32,057 nucleotides of DNA from Deltaproteobacteria bacterium UBA4427 (GTDB lineage: Bacteria; Myxococcota_A; UBA9160; UBA4427). The stretch is from the NCBI GenBank assembly GCA_002390675.1, contig DGPZ01000009.1, positions 1-32,057 of the forward strand, written 5' to 3'. The translations under genes were made by a program, and so were the position numbers. Numbering within the stretch: position 1 is the first letter of the stretch; the number at the start of each line of letters is the position of its first letter. The notes under the pieces are model-generated. The model saw nothing but the letters and a program-made list of their open reading frames with translations, ran no database searches and was not told the origin of the DNA. Positions 1 to 8,510 of the stretch are shown piece after piece.

Positions 1-276
1 GACATGTTGAGCGTCTGGTTGCCGGACGAACGGATCGCCTTCACGGGAGATCTCTACGGCCCGAGCTTTCCCAATCTCTACACCTTGCGCGGTCATTATT
101 ACCGAACGCCCTGGGACTACCTCCACTCGCTCGACCGGATCATCGCTCTGGAACCGGAGATCCTGACTCCCTCTCACTTCAAACCGATCGTGGGCCGCGA
201 GAAAGTTCGTACCTCCCTCAGCAACTTGCGCGAAGCGGTGCGACACGTACACGACGAGACCGTGCGCGGCCGTTAA
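1..276 (+). CDS. MBL-fold hydrolase, alkylsulfatase (BDS1/SdsA)-like, 5' end outside window
   Basis: Only the C-terminal part is present; the frame is open at base 1, so the internal ATG at 4 is not the likely start. The text contains GDLYGPSFPNLYTLRG and, near the end, SHFKPIVG and VHDETVRGR. These resemble the NL-TLRG segment, the SHH-PxxG segment and the HDQTLR helix of SDS-hydrolysing alkylsulfatases, which are zinc metallo-beta-lactamase enzymes that release sulfate from alkyl sulfates. In those enzymes a dimerisation domain and an SCP2-like domain follow this point. Here the protein stops directly after it, so this is either a short family member or a truncated one. The stop codon overlaps that of the convergent downstream gene. 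The general fold is fairly secure; the substrate is inferred. Confidence 0.6.
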   Translation, partial: DMLSVWLPDERIAFTGDLYGPSFPNLYTLRGHYYRTPWDYLHSLDRIIALEPEILTPSHFKPIVGREKVRTSLSNLREAVRHVHDETVRGR

Positions 277-1724
277 ATCGGCGACAACACCAGATTCGAG
301 TACCGACCAGCGAGCGGAAGCGCCAGGGCCTCGGCTCTCTGCGCCCGCCGGCTTAGGTAGCGCGCGATGTCGACGATGCGCGCTTCGTCCCATGCCTCGA
401 TCAACGTGTTCAGCTGCACGAGCCCGTCTTCGATCGTGTCCACGCTCCCGGTTAACAATGCCCGCAGCTCTTTCAGCTCCTGGGCCACGACCGCGGAGAG
501 GTAGCGCTCTCGCTTGGCCTGATAGCGTGCCAGCTGCCGCAGCTGGACGGCCCTATTTCGCAGATAGGGGGTTCTCAACTCCGGCACCAGCTCTCTGTCG
601 ATGACATAGTCGCTCATCTCTTGGATCGGAAGACTCAGAGGGCGGGACAGGCCCCGTTCGGGTTCGGGCAAGCCGGTCCTCTCCACGTCCGCATGAAGCG
701 CATCCGCGAGCGACTGAGCGAGGCCCCGTTCCCCTGCGATGCTGAAGAAGATCAACATCGGCAGTGGGCCTCCCGCATCGAAATGGTTCACGGCGACAGT
801 GGAACCCAGAGCGGCCTTGGCAAAGCTCGCAACCCGGTAAAAGTGGAGCTTAGACTTGTCCAGCGACTCGTTCGTACTCCCGGTGTAGACCTCGATCAGC
901 TCGGGCATCTCGCCCCAAGGATGAAAGAAGGCGCGGGAATAGAGGTGTCCCAGGTCTTCCATAGGGTCGCCTATATGGGCCTGCTCCCAGTCAAGAATCG
1001 CGCTGACTCGATCATCGACGAAGACGAAATTCCCCGGACCGGTGTCCCCCTGGAGCAGCGCGGGCCGCGTCGGCGGTGCCGGGATGTTGCGGCGCAACCA
1101 CTGGAAGGTCAGCAGCGCCAGAGGGTCCGGAATAGTCACGGACGACGCGTATGACCGCTCCAGTTCATCGATGCCAGCCAGCGCGTACTCTTCGGCCGAG
1201 TCAGGACGGGGCAACTCCGGCAGGTCGAGACCGCCCACCGAGAGGCCATGCACCTGGGCGAGCTGCCGCATGAAGTCTTTCGCGATCTCGCGCTGCTGCT
1301 GTGCATCCTTGAGTTCGTGAATCCCGTCGTGGCCCGGCACACGCTCGAAGAGTGTGGCATGGAGCTCGTCGCTATGCGCATACACCGCAGGCACGGCAAT
1401 GCCGCGTGCGTGCAGCGCCGCGATGACCGCTGTTTCCTTTTGCACCTGGCAGGAGGGCTGCTTCATCTTGCCATTCGTGAACCGCTCCAGGCGCAGGAAC
1501 CCCTTGAGGGTGCTGCCACCGGCGCAATCGACGTCGACCAGCCAACCCTCGCGTCTGCAAACGAACCGTTCCTTGCGAGTGATCTTGCCGACGAGCGCCG
1601 CCTCCAGCCAGTCAACGACCGTCGTCGGCAAGTCACCAGAATGATCCGACGTGGTCGAAAGGGATTTCGTAGTCAGTCTGCTTACTCCACCAGGCGTTCG
1701 AAACGGTGCACAGCCTGAGCGCAC
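273..1724 (-). CDS. Phosphotransferase family protein (APH/ACAD10-type kinase fold) with helical C-terminal domain
   Basis: A 483-residue protein with the aminoglycoside-phosphotransferase kinase fold. The catalytic loop and metal site are visible as LLQGDTGPGNFVF followed by AILDWEQAHIGDPMEDLG, which is Brenner-type HGD/DW; the usual HGD histidine is Q here. An upstream LERF...E stretch could hold the ATP-binding lysine and glutamate. The last ~130 residues form a separate helix-rich Arg/Leu/Glu domain that vaguely resembles the small DUF6285-type domains found beside such kinases. Members of this family usually act on acyl or small-molecule substrates rather than on antibiotics, so no resistance role is claimed. 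The start is GTG, supported by AGGA seven bases upstream. It is convergent with the upstream MBL gene and divergent from the hydrolase at 2048. Confidence 0.75.
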   Translation of the reverse strand: MRSGCAPFRTPGGVSRLTTKSLSTTSDHSGDLPTTVVDWLEAALVGKITRKERFVCRREGWLVDVDCAGGSTLKGFLRLERFTNGKMKQPSCQVQKETAVIAALHARGIAVPAVYAHSDELHATLFERVPGHDGIHELKDAQQQREIAKDFMRQLAQVHGLSVGGLDLPELPRPDSAEEYALAGIDELERSYASSVTIPDPLALLTFQWLRRNIPAPPTRPALLQGDTGPGNFVFVDDRVSAILDWEQAHIGDPMEDLGHLYSRAFFHPWGEMPELIEVYTGSTNESLDKSKLHFYRVASFAKAALGSTVAVNHFDAGGPLPMLIFFSIAGERGLAQSLADALHADVERTGLPEPERGLSRPLSLPIQEMSDYVIDRELVPELRTPYLRNRAVQLRQLARYQAKRERYLSAVVAQELKELRALLTGSVDTIEDGLVQLNTLIEAWDEARIVDIARYLSRRAQRAEALALPLAGRYSNLVLSPI

Positions 1725-2047
1725 GACTCGATCCTACACTTCCCGAACTCTCGCGTACAGATATGAGATATTTCCAGGCGCTTCTGAACGATCCGAAGTA
1801 GACAAAGCCTGTCAAGGTTTGGTTGCAAGAGGCTGTCAGAAAGAATCAAGGGAAGCCCGCGGCTGTGACTTCGACTGCTCGCCTTCGCCGTTTCCCCGAT
1901 GAACCGAAGTTACGCATCAGGTCCCACGACCCAATGCCGGATCAACAGCGGACCCGATCCGCTAGCGTCATCGAAATCTATACTTCTCTCTAACGAGAGC
2001 GTGTCGTCGCGGCCGAAACGTCTCAGCGCGCCGACGGAAGGAACTTA
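1725..2047. other. Intergenic region between divergent genes
   Basis: About 320 bases separate the divergent kinase and hydrolase genes. It should hold promoters for both, but I see no convincing -35/-10 pair, operator repeat or terminator. The clearest element is a purine-rich GGAAGGAA just upstream of the GTG at 2048, which fits a ribosome-binding site. Confidence 0.5.
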
Positions 2048-3115
2048 GTGAAGCGGTTCGCACGATTCGGCCTCGGCCTCAAGGCTCTACTACTGTCGCT
2101 CTCCTTGCTGGCCTGCCATTCGACATCAACGCCGGGCGCTCAGGAGACCGACGAAGACTTGACGCTCTTCCGAGGCGCCAACAACAACTCCTACTATGCG
2201 CTCTACTTTCGTGCGCCGCTGGTGCCCGGCGCCGAGCGGGTCGCGATGGAAACCTTTGAGGTCGATTTGCGGCCGGAGCGGGACGTCACCGTTCACGTAG
2301 AGGTCTTCAACCCCGACGGTATGATTCCGTTGTTGATCACCCCTGGCGGGATGGGCGACTGCGATGGATTCCGAGGTTTCGCGCGCAACGTGGCAGTCGC
2401 GGCACCCGATCTGAAGGTCATCCTCTGGGATCGCCGCAACGTGGGGCGGTCGGAGGTGGCGTTCGGGACCGAGCCTTGGTCGATCGAAGAAGGAGAGGAC
2501 CTTCACGTCCTGATCGAGCGGCTCGGTGTCGCACCTGCGGCGCTCTACGGCATGTCCTCGGGTGGTCGACCGTCGATGATCGTGGCGGATCGCTACCCCG
2601 ACGATGTCGCCGCGCTCGTAATCGCGCCGCTGACCGGCGGGCCCGTCGCGGCTGCGCGACTCTCCGAGGAGTACTACCTGAAGTACCTGAGCGACGTGCA
2701 ACTCACGACGATGTCCCCGGTCGACGGTCTCCCGCTCGAATCAATGGAGGCGCTTGCAGAGACGCCACTTTGGAGCGCCTATCTCGAACGGAACTCGAAG
2801 AACAATCGCGCACGCTTCTTCGCACAAGATATCGACGCGTTCCTGGCCGCGATGCGGCGTTCAGGAGAATTTCTTCGCGGGTACCGACACCGCGTCGCGT
2901 TAGGCATGACGAACGAAGAGCTGGCTGGGCTCAGCGTGCCAGCCACCCTCCTCCTCCATCATGGGAACGAGACGGACGACATCCACCCGAAGACAATCTC
3001 TCTAGCGGCGTCGGCGCTGATCCCCAACTCCAAGCTGGCCTTCCCACCACATCGGCCAGAGGTCCTCGAAGTTCTCCTGCCCTTCATTCGGGAGCATACG
3101 CCTGCGCGACGCTAG
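2048..3115 (+). CDS. Alpha/beta hydrolase lipoprotein
   Basis: A 355-residue hydrolase exported as a lipoprotein. The N terminus is basic, followed by a hydrophobic run ending in the lipobox LLAC with Cys23. The fold is recognised from the oxyanion-side text ITPGGMGDC, the strand-loop VILWDRRNVGRSEV and the nucleophile elbow GMSSGG with Ser170. An acidic stretch (NETDDIHP) and a late PHRPEV histidine are candidates for the rest of the triad. This pattern is typical of proline-iminopeptidase or epoxide-hydrolase-like enzymes. The GTG start is set by GGAAGGAA about six bases upstream. The substrate is unknown. It stands alone on the plus strand, and nothing nearby indicates a pathway. Confidence 0.78.
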   Translation: MKRFARFGLGLKALLLSLSLLACHSTSTPGAQETDEDLTLFRGANNNSYYALYFRAPLVPGAERVAMETFEVDLRPERDVTVHVEVFNPDGMIPLLITPGGMGDCDGFRGFARNVAVAAPDLKVILWDRRNVGRSEVAFGTEPWSIEEGEDLHVLIERLGVAPAALYGMSSGGRPSMIVADRYPDDVAALVIAPLTGGPVAAARLSEEYYLKYLSDVQLTTMSPVDGLPLESMEALAETPLWSAYLERNSKNNRARFFAQDIDAFLAAMRRSGEFLRGYRHRVALGMTNEELAGLSVPATLLLHHGNETDDIHPKTISLAASALIPNSKLAFPPHRPEVLEVLLPFIREHTPARR

Positions 3116-3588
3116 TGCGTCGTCCGCAAGGTCGAGGTTGGCCCAGGGGGTCTGCTGAGTGACGAGCTGCAAACGAAGCAGCCTGGAAATAGTCTGCTGG
3201 ATTTCACCGCGCGATCGACCCCTCCGCTCGCCCCAAGCCCCCGTTCCGATGGACCTTCCTGGCGCCCCCGGCAGGACTCGAACCTGCGACACACGGTTTA
3301 GGAAACCGATGCTCTATCCTCTGAGCTACGGGGGCGCGGGATGGGATGAGGTTGGCGCGTCAGCCGTAGGGCCGCGCAAAATCTCCACGGCGCAAGCGTA
3401 GCAGAGCACGCCGGCTTGCTCCCTAGAGGGCCACTCTAATCGAATCGCGAGCAATGGTTTGCCGACCGCTCGCTAGAGTCTCCCAACCCAAACGCTCAGC
3501 CGTCCAACTCGATGACAGCGCCCGCTAGACCTTCTCCGACCGAGCCATAAACCAATCGACCACCGACTAATCGCGCAACAAGCCTTAA
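3116..3588. other. Gene-poor stretch around the tRNA
   Basis: Apart from the tRNA at 3260-3335, this stretch has no open frame with recognisable protein character. No direct repeat of the tRNA 3' end (an attachment-site scar) was found in the neighbouring sequence by eye. Confidence 0.5.
3260..3335 (-). tRNA. tRNA-Arg (anticodon CCT)
   Basis: A 76-nt cloverleaf on the minus strand. The acceptor stem GCCCCCG pairs with CGGGGGC, followed by a G discriminator and an encoded CCA. The D arm is GCTC/GAGC. The anticodon stem has four clean pairs with loop TTCCTAA, giving anticodon CCT (reads AGG). The T arm is GCAGG-TTCGAAT-CCTGC. All features are visible directly in the sequence. Confidence 0.97.
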
Positions 3589-4443
3589 CTACCCACGCTT
3601 AGGCAAATACGAAATCGGGTTCTGCGGCGTCTCTGCCCTCCGGATTTCGAAATGCAGATGCGGCCCCGTCGATCGCCCGGTCGTGCCTACCTCGGCAATT
3701 TTCTGCCCACGCTCCACGAACTCGCCCTTCCGCACGAGCAGCTTGCTCGCATGGGCGTAGAGCGTTCGGTAGCGGCCCGCATGCTTAACCACGACAACCT
3801 TCCCGTAGCCGCTCATGCGCCCGCTCTGAATCACCCGGCCTGACTCCGCCGCAAAGATCGGCGTGCCTCGCTTGGCCGCAATGTCCAACCCTTCATGAGG
3901 CTTGCCTCCACGCATGCCGAAATGCGAGCTCAAACGGCCGCGCACGGGCCATGCGAATTGAAGGGAGGTTTGGATGCGCGCCGACTCGCGGGCGCGGCGA
4001 CGAGCCTCTTTGCTATCCCCGCTAGGACGGCGCGGCGAGTCGCCACGGGTTGCCGCGCGTGCGCTCGCCTGAAGCCGCTTGCGGGCGCCGGGGATATACA
4101 GACGTTGGCCGGGGCGAAGCTGCGTAACGTCCCGGATGCCGTTCGCCTTTGCGATCTCCTTCGCAGGCACCTTATAGCGAAGGCCTATACGGTAGAGGTT
4201 TTCTCCCTTCTCGACATGATGAATGACGCCGGGGCCTCCAGGACGTCGCCCTCCACAGCTCGGCAGAACGGAAATCAATACGAGCGCGAGCGTAAGCATA
4301 AGCCATCGCCTTCGCCTAACGGACCGATTACGTGGCTGAAAAGCCGGCGAAAAAGCGACACTTGAAACTGAAAAGGAACCCATCGGCGATTTCTGTCGTG
4401 CCAGCATTTTCGTAGCAGCCGTGCGAGGCGTGTTGACGGACAT
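3589..4443 (-). CDS. LysM and M23 (LytM) peptidase-domain lipoprotein, NlpD/EnvC-like
   Basis: A 284-residue cell-envelope protein. Residues 42-63 form a basic then hydrophobic signal ending in a lipobox (LPSC, Cys63). A LysM peptidoglycan-binding domain spans about 74-118. A basic linker follows, then an M23 endopeptidase domain from about 163. The zinc and catalytic residues are present: HEGLD (His183, Asp187), HAS (His231) and HLHFE (His262, His264). It could therefore be an active peptidoglycan endopeptidase rather than a degenerate amidase activator. The long region before the signal is unusual, and the true start may lie further in. AGG directly abuts the annotated ATG, so the start is the weak part of this call. 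The role is presumably cell-wall turnover or division. Confidence 0.85.
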   Translation of the reverse strand: MSVNTPRTAATKMLARQKSPMGSFSVSSVAFSPAFQPRNRSVRRRRWLMLTLALVLISVLPSCGGRRPGGPGVIHHVEKGENLYRIGLRYKVPAKEIAKANGIRDVTQLRPGQRLYIPGARKRLQASARAATRGDSPRRPSGDSKEARRRARESARIQTSLQFAWPVRGRLSSHFGMRGGKPHEGLDIAAKRGTPIFAAESGRVIQSGRMSGYGKVVVVKHAGRYRTLYAHASKLLVRKGEFVERGQKIAEVGTTGRSTGPHLHFEIRRAETPQNPISYLPKRG

Positions 4444-4459
4444 CCTGCGCTTAGGCGCT

Positions 4460-4478
4460 CATCCGCGAAAAGCGGATG
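4460..4478 (-). terminator. Hairpin directly after the stop codon of the secreted-protein pair
   Basis: A perfect 7-bp stem, CATCCGC / GCGGATG, with a five-base loop begins immediately after the TAA at 4479-4481. There is no following T-tract on the minus strand, so it is at best a weak or Rho-assisted terminator, or a 3'-end stabiliser, between the secreted-protein pair and the M23 gene downstream. Confidence 0.4.
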
Positions 4479-4886
4479 TTACTGCCCGATCAAGTTCGGC
4501 TGTCCGGGACGCGTCGGCGGCATGGCGCCCCAGCTCGAGGGCAAGCTCATCTGCCCGTCATGCCCGACAGCTGCCACCGCGAGAAATTCGTTGGATCCGA
4601 AGCTAACGAGTGCTGTGTATAGGCTGCTCGCCCCAATATCTGTTCCGGTCGGCTTTCCGACATCGACTTGGCGCGCGAGGCTCGCGTTGCCCTCTTCTGG
4701 CGAAATCAGCACAACGAAGTTGCGCACTGCCGAGGGAGACGCATGCGACCACGTGATTTGGTGTGCGCGCTCTTGGGCTTGGACGACGTTCGCCGTCAAG
4801 AAGAGCAGGACTGCACATAAAGAAACCAGGACACGACCCGAGCGCGCGATGCGGCGCAACGTGAAGTGGTCTAGATCGATGTTCAT
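4479..4886 (-). CDS. Small secreted protein of unknown function (possible Fn3-like beta domain)
   Basis: The start was moved to the ATG at 4886, which has a perfect AGGAGG six bases upstream and forms an ATGA overlap with the stop of the preceding gene. The protein is 135 residues. A signal peptide ends near VVQAQE, and about 105 mature residues follow. The pattern QITWSHASPSAVRNFVVLIS, with alternating polar and hydrophobic strands, resembles a fibronectin type III-like sandwich, but I cannot assign a family. The C terminus is proline-rich. Tight coupling to the upstream secreted protein suggests that the two act together. Confidence 0.6.
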   Translation of the reverse strand: MNIDLDHFTLRRIARSGRVLVSLCAVLLFLTANVVQAQERAHQITWSHASPSAVRNFVVLISPEEGNASLARQVDVGKPTGTDIGASSLYTALVSFGSNEFLAVAAVGHDGQMSLPSSWGAMPPTRPGQPNLIGQ

Positions 4887-5653
4887 AATTTGCCTCCTAG
4901 ATCGGTAGGGCACGACTGCTCGAATATGTGTGAGCATAACGCTTCACCTCGCGAAGGGCCGGAAACAACTTCATCCGGGATCCAATTGGGTCGCTCACTG
5001 AATTCGACTTCTCCGAGGGGCGAGAATGCCCGAATTTCTGCCAATGGACTCGCGGCACGCACCATTCCCACCGCATTCACGTATCCGCGGGTCGGATCGA
5101 AGCGAATCGGTGCTACGGGCACGCATTGGCCCTCGTCTATTGCGGGTTTACAGAATCGGTTGGTATTCACGCCAAAAATCCCTTGGTTCGGGCGGTACCC
5201 AACGACTCGAGCGGTGTTCATTTCGACGGAGATTTCGACCTGGGCATAGGCATGAAACGGTCCCAGGCTGAGTTCTTCCCGCACTTCGCCGCGTACCTCC
5301 GCCGCTAGAACATGGCCCGTGACGGGGTCCAGCACCCAAATGAACTCCGTAAAGCTACCGGGAATCGTGTCAGCCCCCGTAGAACGGAACTGGGCTTCGA
5401 CTTCGACGGCTGGGATTTCGATGCGCAGGACGGCGGGCGAGGAGCCGAGCTCGACCCGGGCGCGGCGGGGCTCGCTCCAGTGCCGGTCCAGACTGCCAGG
5501 TTCCTCCTCGGGAGAGATCTCGAAGCGAACTTCGATCCATCTCGGCGTCGGGTCATTTACGTCTAGCGGCTCGGCACTCACCGGGGCGACTCCTAGGAGT
5601 ACCAGTCCCACGGCGATTCTGATTAGTCCGGTTTTAATTCTTTCGAGCATCAT
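4883..5653 (-). CDS. Secreted protein of unknown function
   Basis: The open frame reaches further upstream, but the sensible start is the MM pair at 5653/5650, which directly precedes a signal peptide (LIRIAVGLVLLGVAPVSAEP). That leaves about 256 residues. The mature part is beta-rich and acidic, with four cysteines, all in its C-terminal third, that could form disulfides. No enzymatic motif is evident. It overlaps the next gene by ATGA, so the pair is translationally coupled and likely works in the periplasm or outside the cell. I do not recognise the family. Confidence 0.6.
   Translation of the reverse strand: MMLERIKTGLIRIAVGLVLLGVAPVSAEPLDVNDPTPRWIEVRFEISPEEEPGSLDRHWSEPRRARVELGSSPAVLRIEIPAVEVEAQFRSTGADTIPGSFTEFIWVLDPVTGHVLAAEVRGEVREELSLGPFHAYAQVEISVEMNTARVVGYRPNQGIFGVNTNRFCKPAIDEGQCVPVAPIRFDPTRGYVNAVGMVRAASPLAEIRAFSPLGEVEFSERPNWIPDEVVSGPSRGEALCSHIFEQSCPTDLGGKL
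4893..4898 (-). promoter_or_regulatory. Strong ribosome-binding site fixing the 4886 start
   Basis: AGGAGG lies six bases upstream of the ATG at 4886, inside the last codons of the preceding gene. It decides against the upstream in-frame ATG at 4937. Confidence 0.75.
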
Positions 5654-6006
5654 TTGCCGCCAATCCTTCGGCTTCAAAACAACACACCCACTCCCACTCT
5701 CATCTAATGCAAGCGCGGTACCAGCCCGACCCAAGCCACAGCTCGAACGTGTGGCCCAACAGATCCCGGTCACGATCCCCGCGGCAAAGATTCGTCCATC
5801 ATCGGTAAAAAGCTGGCTGAACCTGCGTCATCCCTGCCGATTCCCGTGCCGCGGCGAATTCAAGAGTCGCCAGCTATCCTCGCGCGCCCACCGGCCGTAC
5901 CGGGTTGGGCCTGCGACGCAATGCTCGCTAAATGCGGGGTCGCGATCAGCACAGAATACTGCCCAGCTAGCCACCGCTCAGTTGAGCCGCATAAGAGGAA
6001 GACCTA
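5654..6006. other. Intergenic region between divergent genes
   Basis: About 350 bases between the secreted-protein pair (minus) and the MDR gene (plus). It probably holds both promoters. I see no clear promoter, repeat or RNA structure beyond an AAGAGGAAG purine run before the ATG at 6007. Confidence 0.5.
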
Positions 6007-7167
6007 ATGACCCGCGCTTTTGCCATCACCGCCGACGCCATCGCGACCGAACGCGCTCGCGTAAACGATGATGTCCACGCCATCAATATCGCCAACGTGA
6101 TCTCGCTCGACGAACTCACGCTTCCAGACGTCGGCCCCCGGGACGTAAAGTTCCGCACCCTCGCCGTCTCCGCCGAACACAACCTGACCCACGCCGCGAC
6201 GGCGGATACGGTCAACATTGCGGATCTCCGCGGCGGCAAGATCTATCCCGGAAACTCCGCCGTAGGCGAAGTGACGGAAGTCGGTGGCGAAGTCACCAAG
6301 TTCAAGGTCGGCGACATCGTCGTCACCCACTGCAACGGCGAGCCCGACGAATACGGCTACCCGCTCCGCATCTGGGCATACGACCAACCCGACTCGATCG
6401 GCTGGTACGCCGAGGAATGTGTCGTAGGCGATTGGCAACTCGTGCAGGCGCCCCTCAACTGCGGTCTCAATCTCTGGGAAATCGCGGCGCTTCCCCTGCG
6501 CGCCCCAACCGCCTATCACATGTGGCGACGTGCCGAAGGCATCTTGCGCGTCAAGATACCTGACGAAAAACTCTCCACCATGAACGTACTCGCGTTCGGC
6601 GGCGGTGTGAGCGAACTCTTCCTCATGCTCGCCAAGCATCGCGGACATAACGCGTTTTTCTGCTCCGGTTCTCCGGAACGCCGCGCCGCTCTTGAAAAGC
6701 AGGGCATCATTGGCATCGACCAGAAGGCCTACAACCGCTTCGCGACCCGAGATGACATGAAGGGCTTCGGCCGAGAAGTTAAGAAGCTGACCGGCGGAAC
6801 CGGCATGCACGTAGTATGCGACTTGCTCCGCGGGCCCTGCTTCGACGCCGGCATCATGGCTGCTGCACGCATGGGCGTGAACGTGTCCGCCGGCTGGCAG
6901 CTCGGCACTCACGTCACGTACAACTCGGCGGGCGCTTCGGCCAAGCAGATCACGCTTGACCACACGCATTACGAAACACCCACGGGCATCGAAGCGGCAA
7001 CCGGGCTCTACGGCAGCGTATTCAAGCCGACGATCCATCACGAGATCTACGCCTTCGAAGATCTTCCGCGGGCCGTCGTTGAGATGGACCAGGCTGTTCA
7101 GACGGGAATCCCGATTGTTCGGGTCGCCCAGGACATGCCGGCGTCGGTCAAGAGCCTGATCCCGTAG
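6007..7167 (+). CDS. Medium-chain dehydrogenase/reductase, zinc-independent, crotonyl-CoA reductase-like
   Basis: A 386-residue MDR-superfamily oxidoreductase. The N-terminal GroES-like domain carries GNSAVGEVTEVGGEVTKFKVGD. A Rossmann segment reads NVLAFGGGVSELFLMLAKHR, with an acidic or hydroxylated strand end suited to NAD(P). The segment YAEECVVGDWQLVQAPLN...WEIAALPLRAPTAYHMW is close in pattern to crotonyl-CoA carboxylase/reductase-type proteins. The catalytic-zinc Cys and His ligands are not in the expected positions (GHE is replaced by GNS), so it is probably a zinc-independent reductase. AAGAGGAAG supports the ATG. It lies 80 bases upstream of the S1P-lyase-like gene on the same strand, and they probably form an operon. 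Confidence 0.75.
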   Translation: MTRAFAITADAIATERARVNDDVHAINIANVISLDELTLPDVGPRDVKFRTLAVSAEHNLTHAATADTVNIADLRGGKIYPGNSAVGEVTEVGGEVTKFKVGDIVVTHCNGEPDEYGYPLRIWAYDQPDSIGWYAEECVVGDWQLVQAPLNCGLNLWEIAALPLRAPTAYHMWRRAEGILRVKIPDEKLSTMNVLAFGGGVSELFLMLAKHRGHNAFFCSGSPERRAALEKQGIIGIDQKAYNRFATRDDMKGFGREVKKLTGGTGMHVVCDLLRGPCFDAGIMAAARMGVNVSAGWQLGTHVTYNSAGASAKQITLDHTHYETPTGIEAATGLYGSVFKPTIHHEIYAFEDLPRAVVEMDQAVQTGIPIVRVAQDMPASVKSLIP

Positions 7168-7247
7168 TCTCCTCTTTCAGGCATTGTATTAGTCGAAGCA
7201 TTAGTTCCACAACAAGCACCCTCACCCTACTCACCGAGGCCACGGGC

Positions 7248-8510
7248 ATGAGCAAGCAACTCCCTAAAACTGGAGAACCTTGGGACACGCTCAGCGATCG
7301 CCTGGTCGGGCTCGGGGAGAATGACATTGATTGGCGCAATAAGAGGAGCGCCGTCTATGTCTTTCACCCCGGCGATGATGTCCTCAAGGTCGCCAAGGAT
7401 GCTTACGCTCTCTACCAATCAGAGAATGCGTTAGGCCTAGCTGCCTTCCCAAGCCTGAAGAAAATGGAAACCGAGGTCATCGCCATAGCGATCGACCTCA
7501 TGAATGGCCCCGAGTCCGGCACGGGGAACATCACCTCCGGCGGCACGGAGAGCATCATGCTCGCCGTCAAATCCTGCCGCGATGAAGCCGCTTCGCGTGG
7601 CATGTATGTCGATGGCGCGAATATCGTCGTCCCCCACACTGCGCATTTGGCATTCGATAAGGCCACCCATTATCTCGGCCTCGAGATCCGGCGCGTGCCC
7701 GTCGACAAGGAACTCGTTGCAGACGTCTCTGCTATGCGCGAGGCCATGGACGAACAGACAATCATGCTCGTCGGCTCTGCGCCCTGCTTCCCCTACGGCC
7801 TCGTCGATCCAATCCCTGCGCTCGGCGACCTCGCAGTGGAAACGGACACTTGGCTCCATGTAGACGCCTGCGTCGGTGGTTACCTGAACCCTTTTGCCGA
7901 ACTGGAAGGCATCGAGCTCCCGCCCTGGGATTTCCGCGTCGAAGGCGTCCGCACAATCTCCGCCGATCTCCACAAATACGGCTACGCCGCCAAGGGCGCC
8001 TCTACGGTCCTTCACCGCACAAAAGAGCAGTACGCACACCAGAGCTTCTCGGCGGACAACTGGCCCGCTGGAGCCATGACGACGCCGACTGTGGCGGGCA
8101 CCCGCCCAGGCGGCGCGATCGCCTCAGCCTGGGCCGTCATGCACTACCTAGGCGTCGAAGGATACCGCGCAAAGACCCGCAGCATTATCAATGCACGTAC
8201 GAAAATCGAAGCCGGAATCGAAACGTTAGGCCTCCAGGTCTTCGGCGCTCCACATCTCGGACTCATCGCCTTCGGTGCCGCCGACGGAGATGACCTCCCG
8301 ATCTACGGCGTCTGGGCCCATCTGCATAGCTGTGGCTGGTTCAGTGGGGTTGTGGCTGAACCTAATGGCATCCACCTCATGCTCTCACCCTCTCACGAAG
8401 AAGTTGCAGACGACTATCTATCGGACCTAACGGAAGCCGTCGCGAAGGCGCGCGGTGTTGCCAAGACAGGCGGAGCGGCAGATGGAGAGGCTCCCACGCG
8501 GTACGCGTGA
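7248..8510 (+). CDS. Sphingosine-1-phosphate lyase-like PLP-dependent enzyme (group II decarboxylase fold)
   Basis: A 420-residue fold-type I PLP enzyme. The motif order matches eukaryotic and bacterial S1P lyases closely: NITSGGTESIMLAVK (phosphate cup), HTAH (His130/His133), HVDACVGGYL with Asp216, WDFRVEGVRTISADLHKYGYA with the Schiff-base Lys243, then GTRPGG and a late LSPSHE. The N-terminal membrane anchor of the eukaryotic enzyme is absent, as expected for bacterial forms. S1P lyases cleave a phosphorylated long-chain base to an aldehyde and phosphoethanolamine. A related amino-acid decarboxylase remains possible. The preceding MDR reductase could act on an aldehyde or enoyl product; this is inference from proximity. 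Confidence 0.8.
   Translation: MSKQLPKTGEPWDTLSDRLVGLGENDIDWRNKRSAVYVFHPGDDVLKVAKDAYALYQSENALGLAAFPSLKKMETEVIAIAIDLMNGPESGTGNITSGGTESIMLAVKSCRDEAASRGMYVDGANIVVPHTAHLAFDKATHYLGLEIRRVPVDKELVADVSAMREAMDEQTIMLVGSAPCFPYGLVDPIPALGDLAVETDTWLHVDACVGGYLNPFAELEGIELPPWDFRVEGVRTISADLHKYGYAAKGASTVLHRTKEQYAHQSFSADNWPAGAMTTPTVAGTRPGGAIASAWAVMHYLGVEGYRAKTRSIINARTKIEAGIETLGLQVFGAPHLGLIAFGAADGDDLPIYGVWAHLHSCGWFSGVVAEPNGIHLMLSPSHEEVADDYLSDLTEAVAKARGVAKTGGAADGEAPTRYA

Noticed and set aside
273..1724. Aminoglycoside resistance gene
   Set aside because: The kinase fold is present, but the sequence pattern is of the broad phosphotransferase family linked to acyl metabolism; no antibiotic-specific features were seen.
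3260..3335. tRNA-Arg as an integration site for a genomic island
   Set aside because: No integrase gene and no repeat of the tRNA 3' end were seen in the window.
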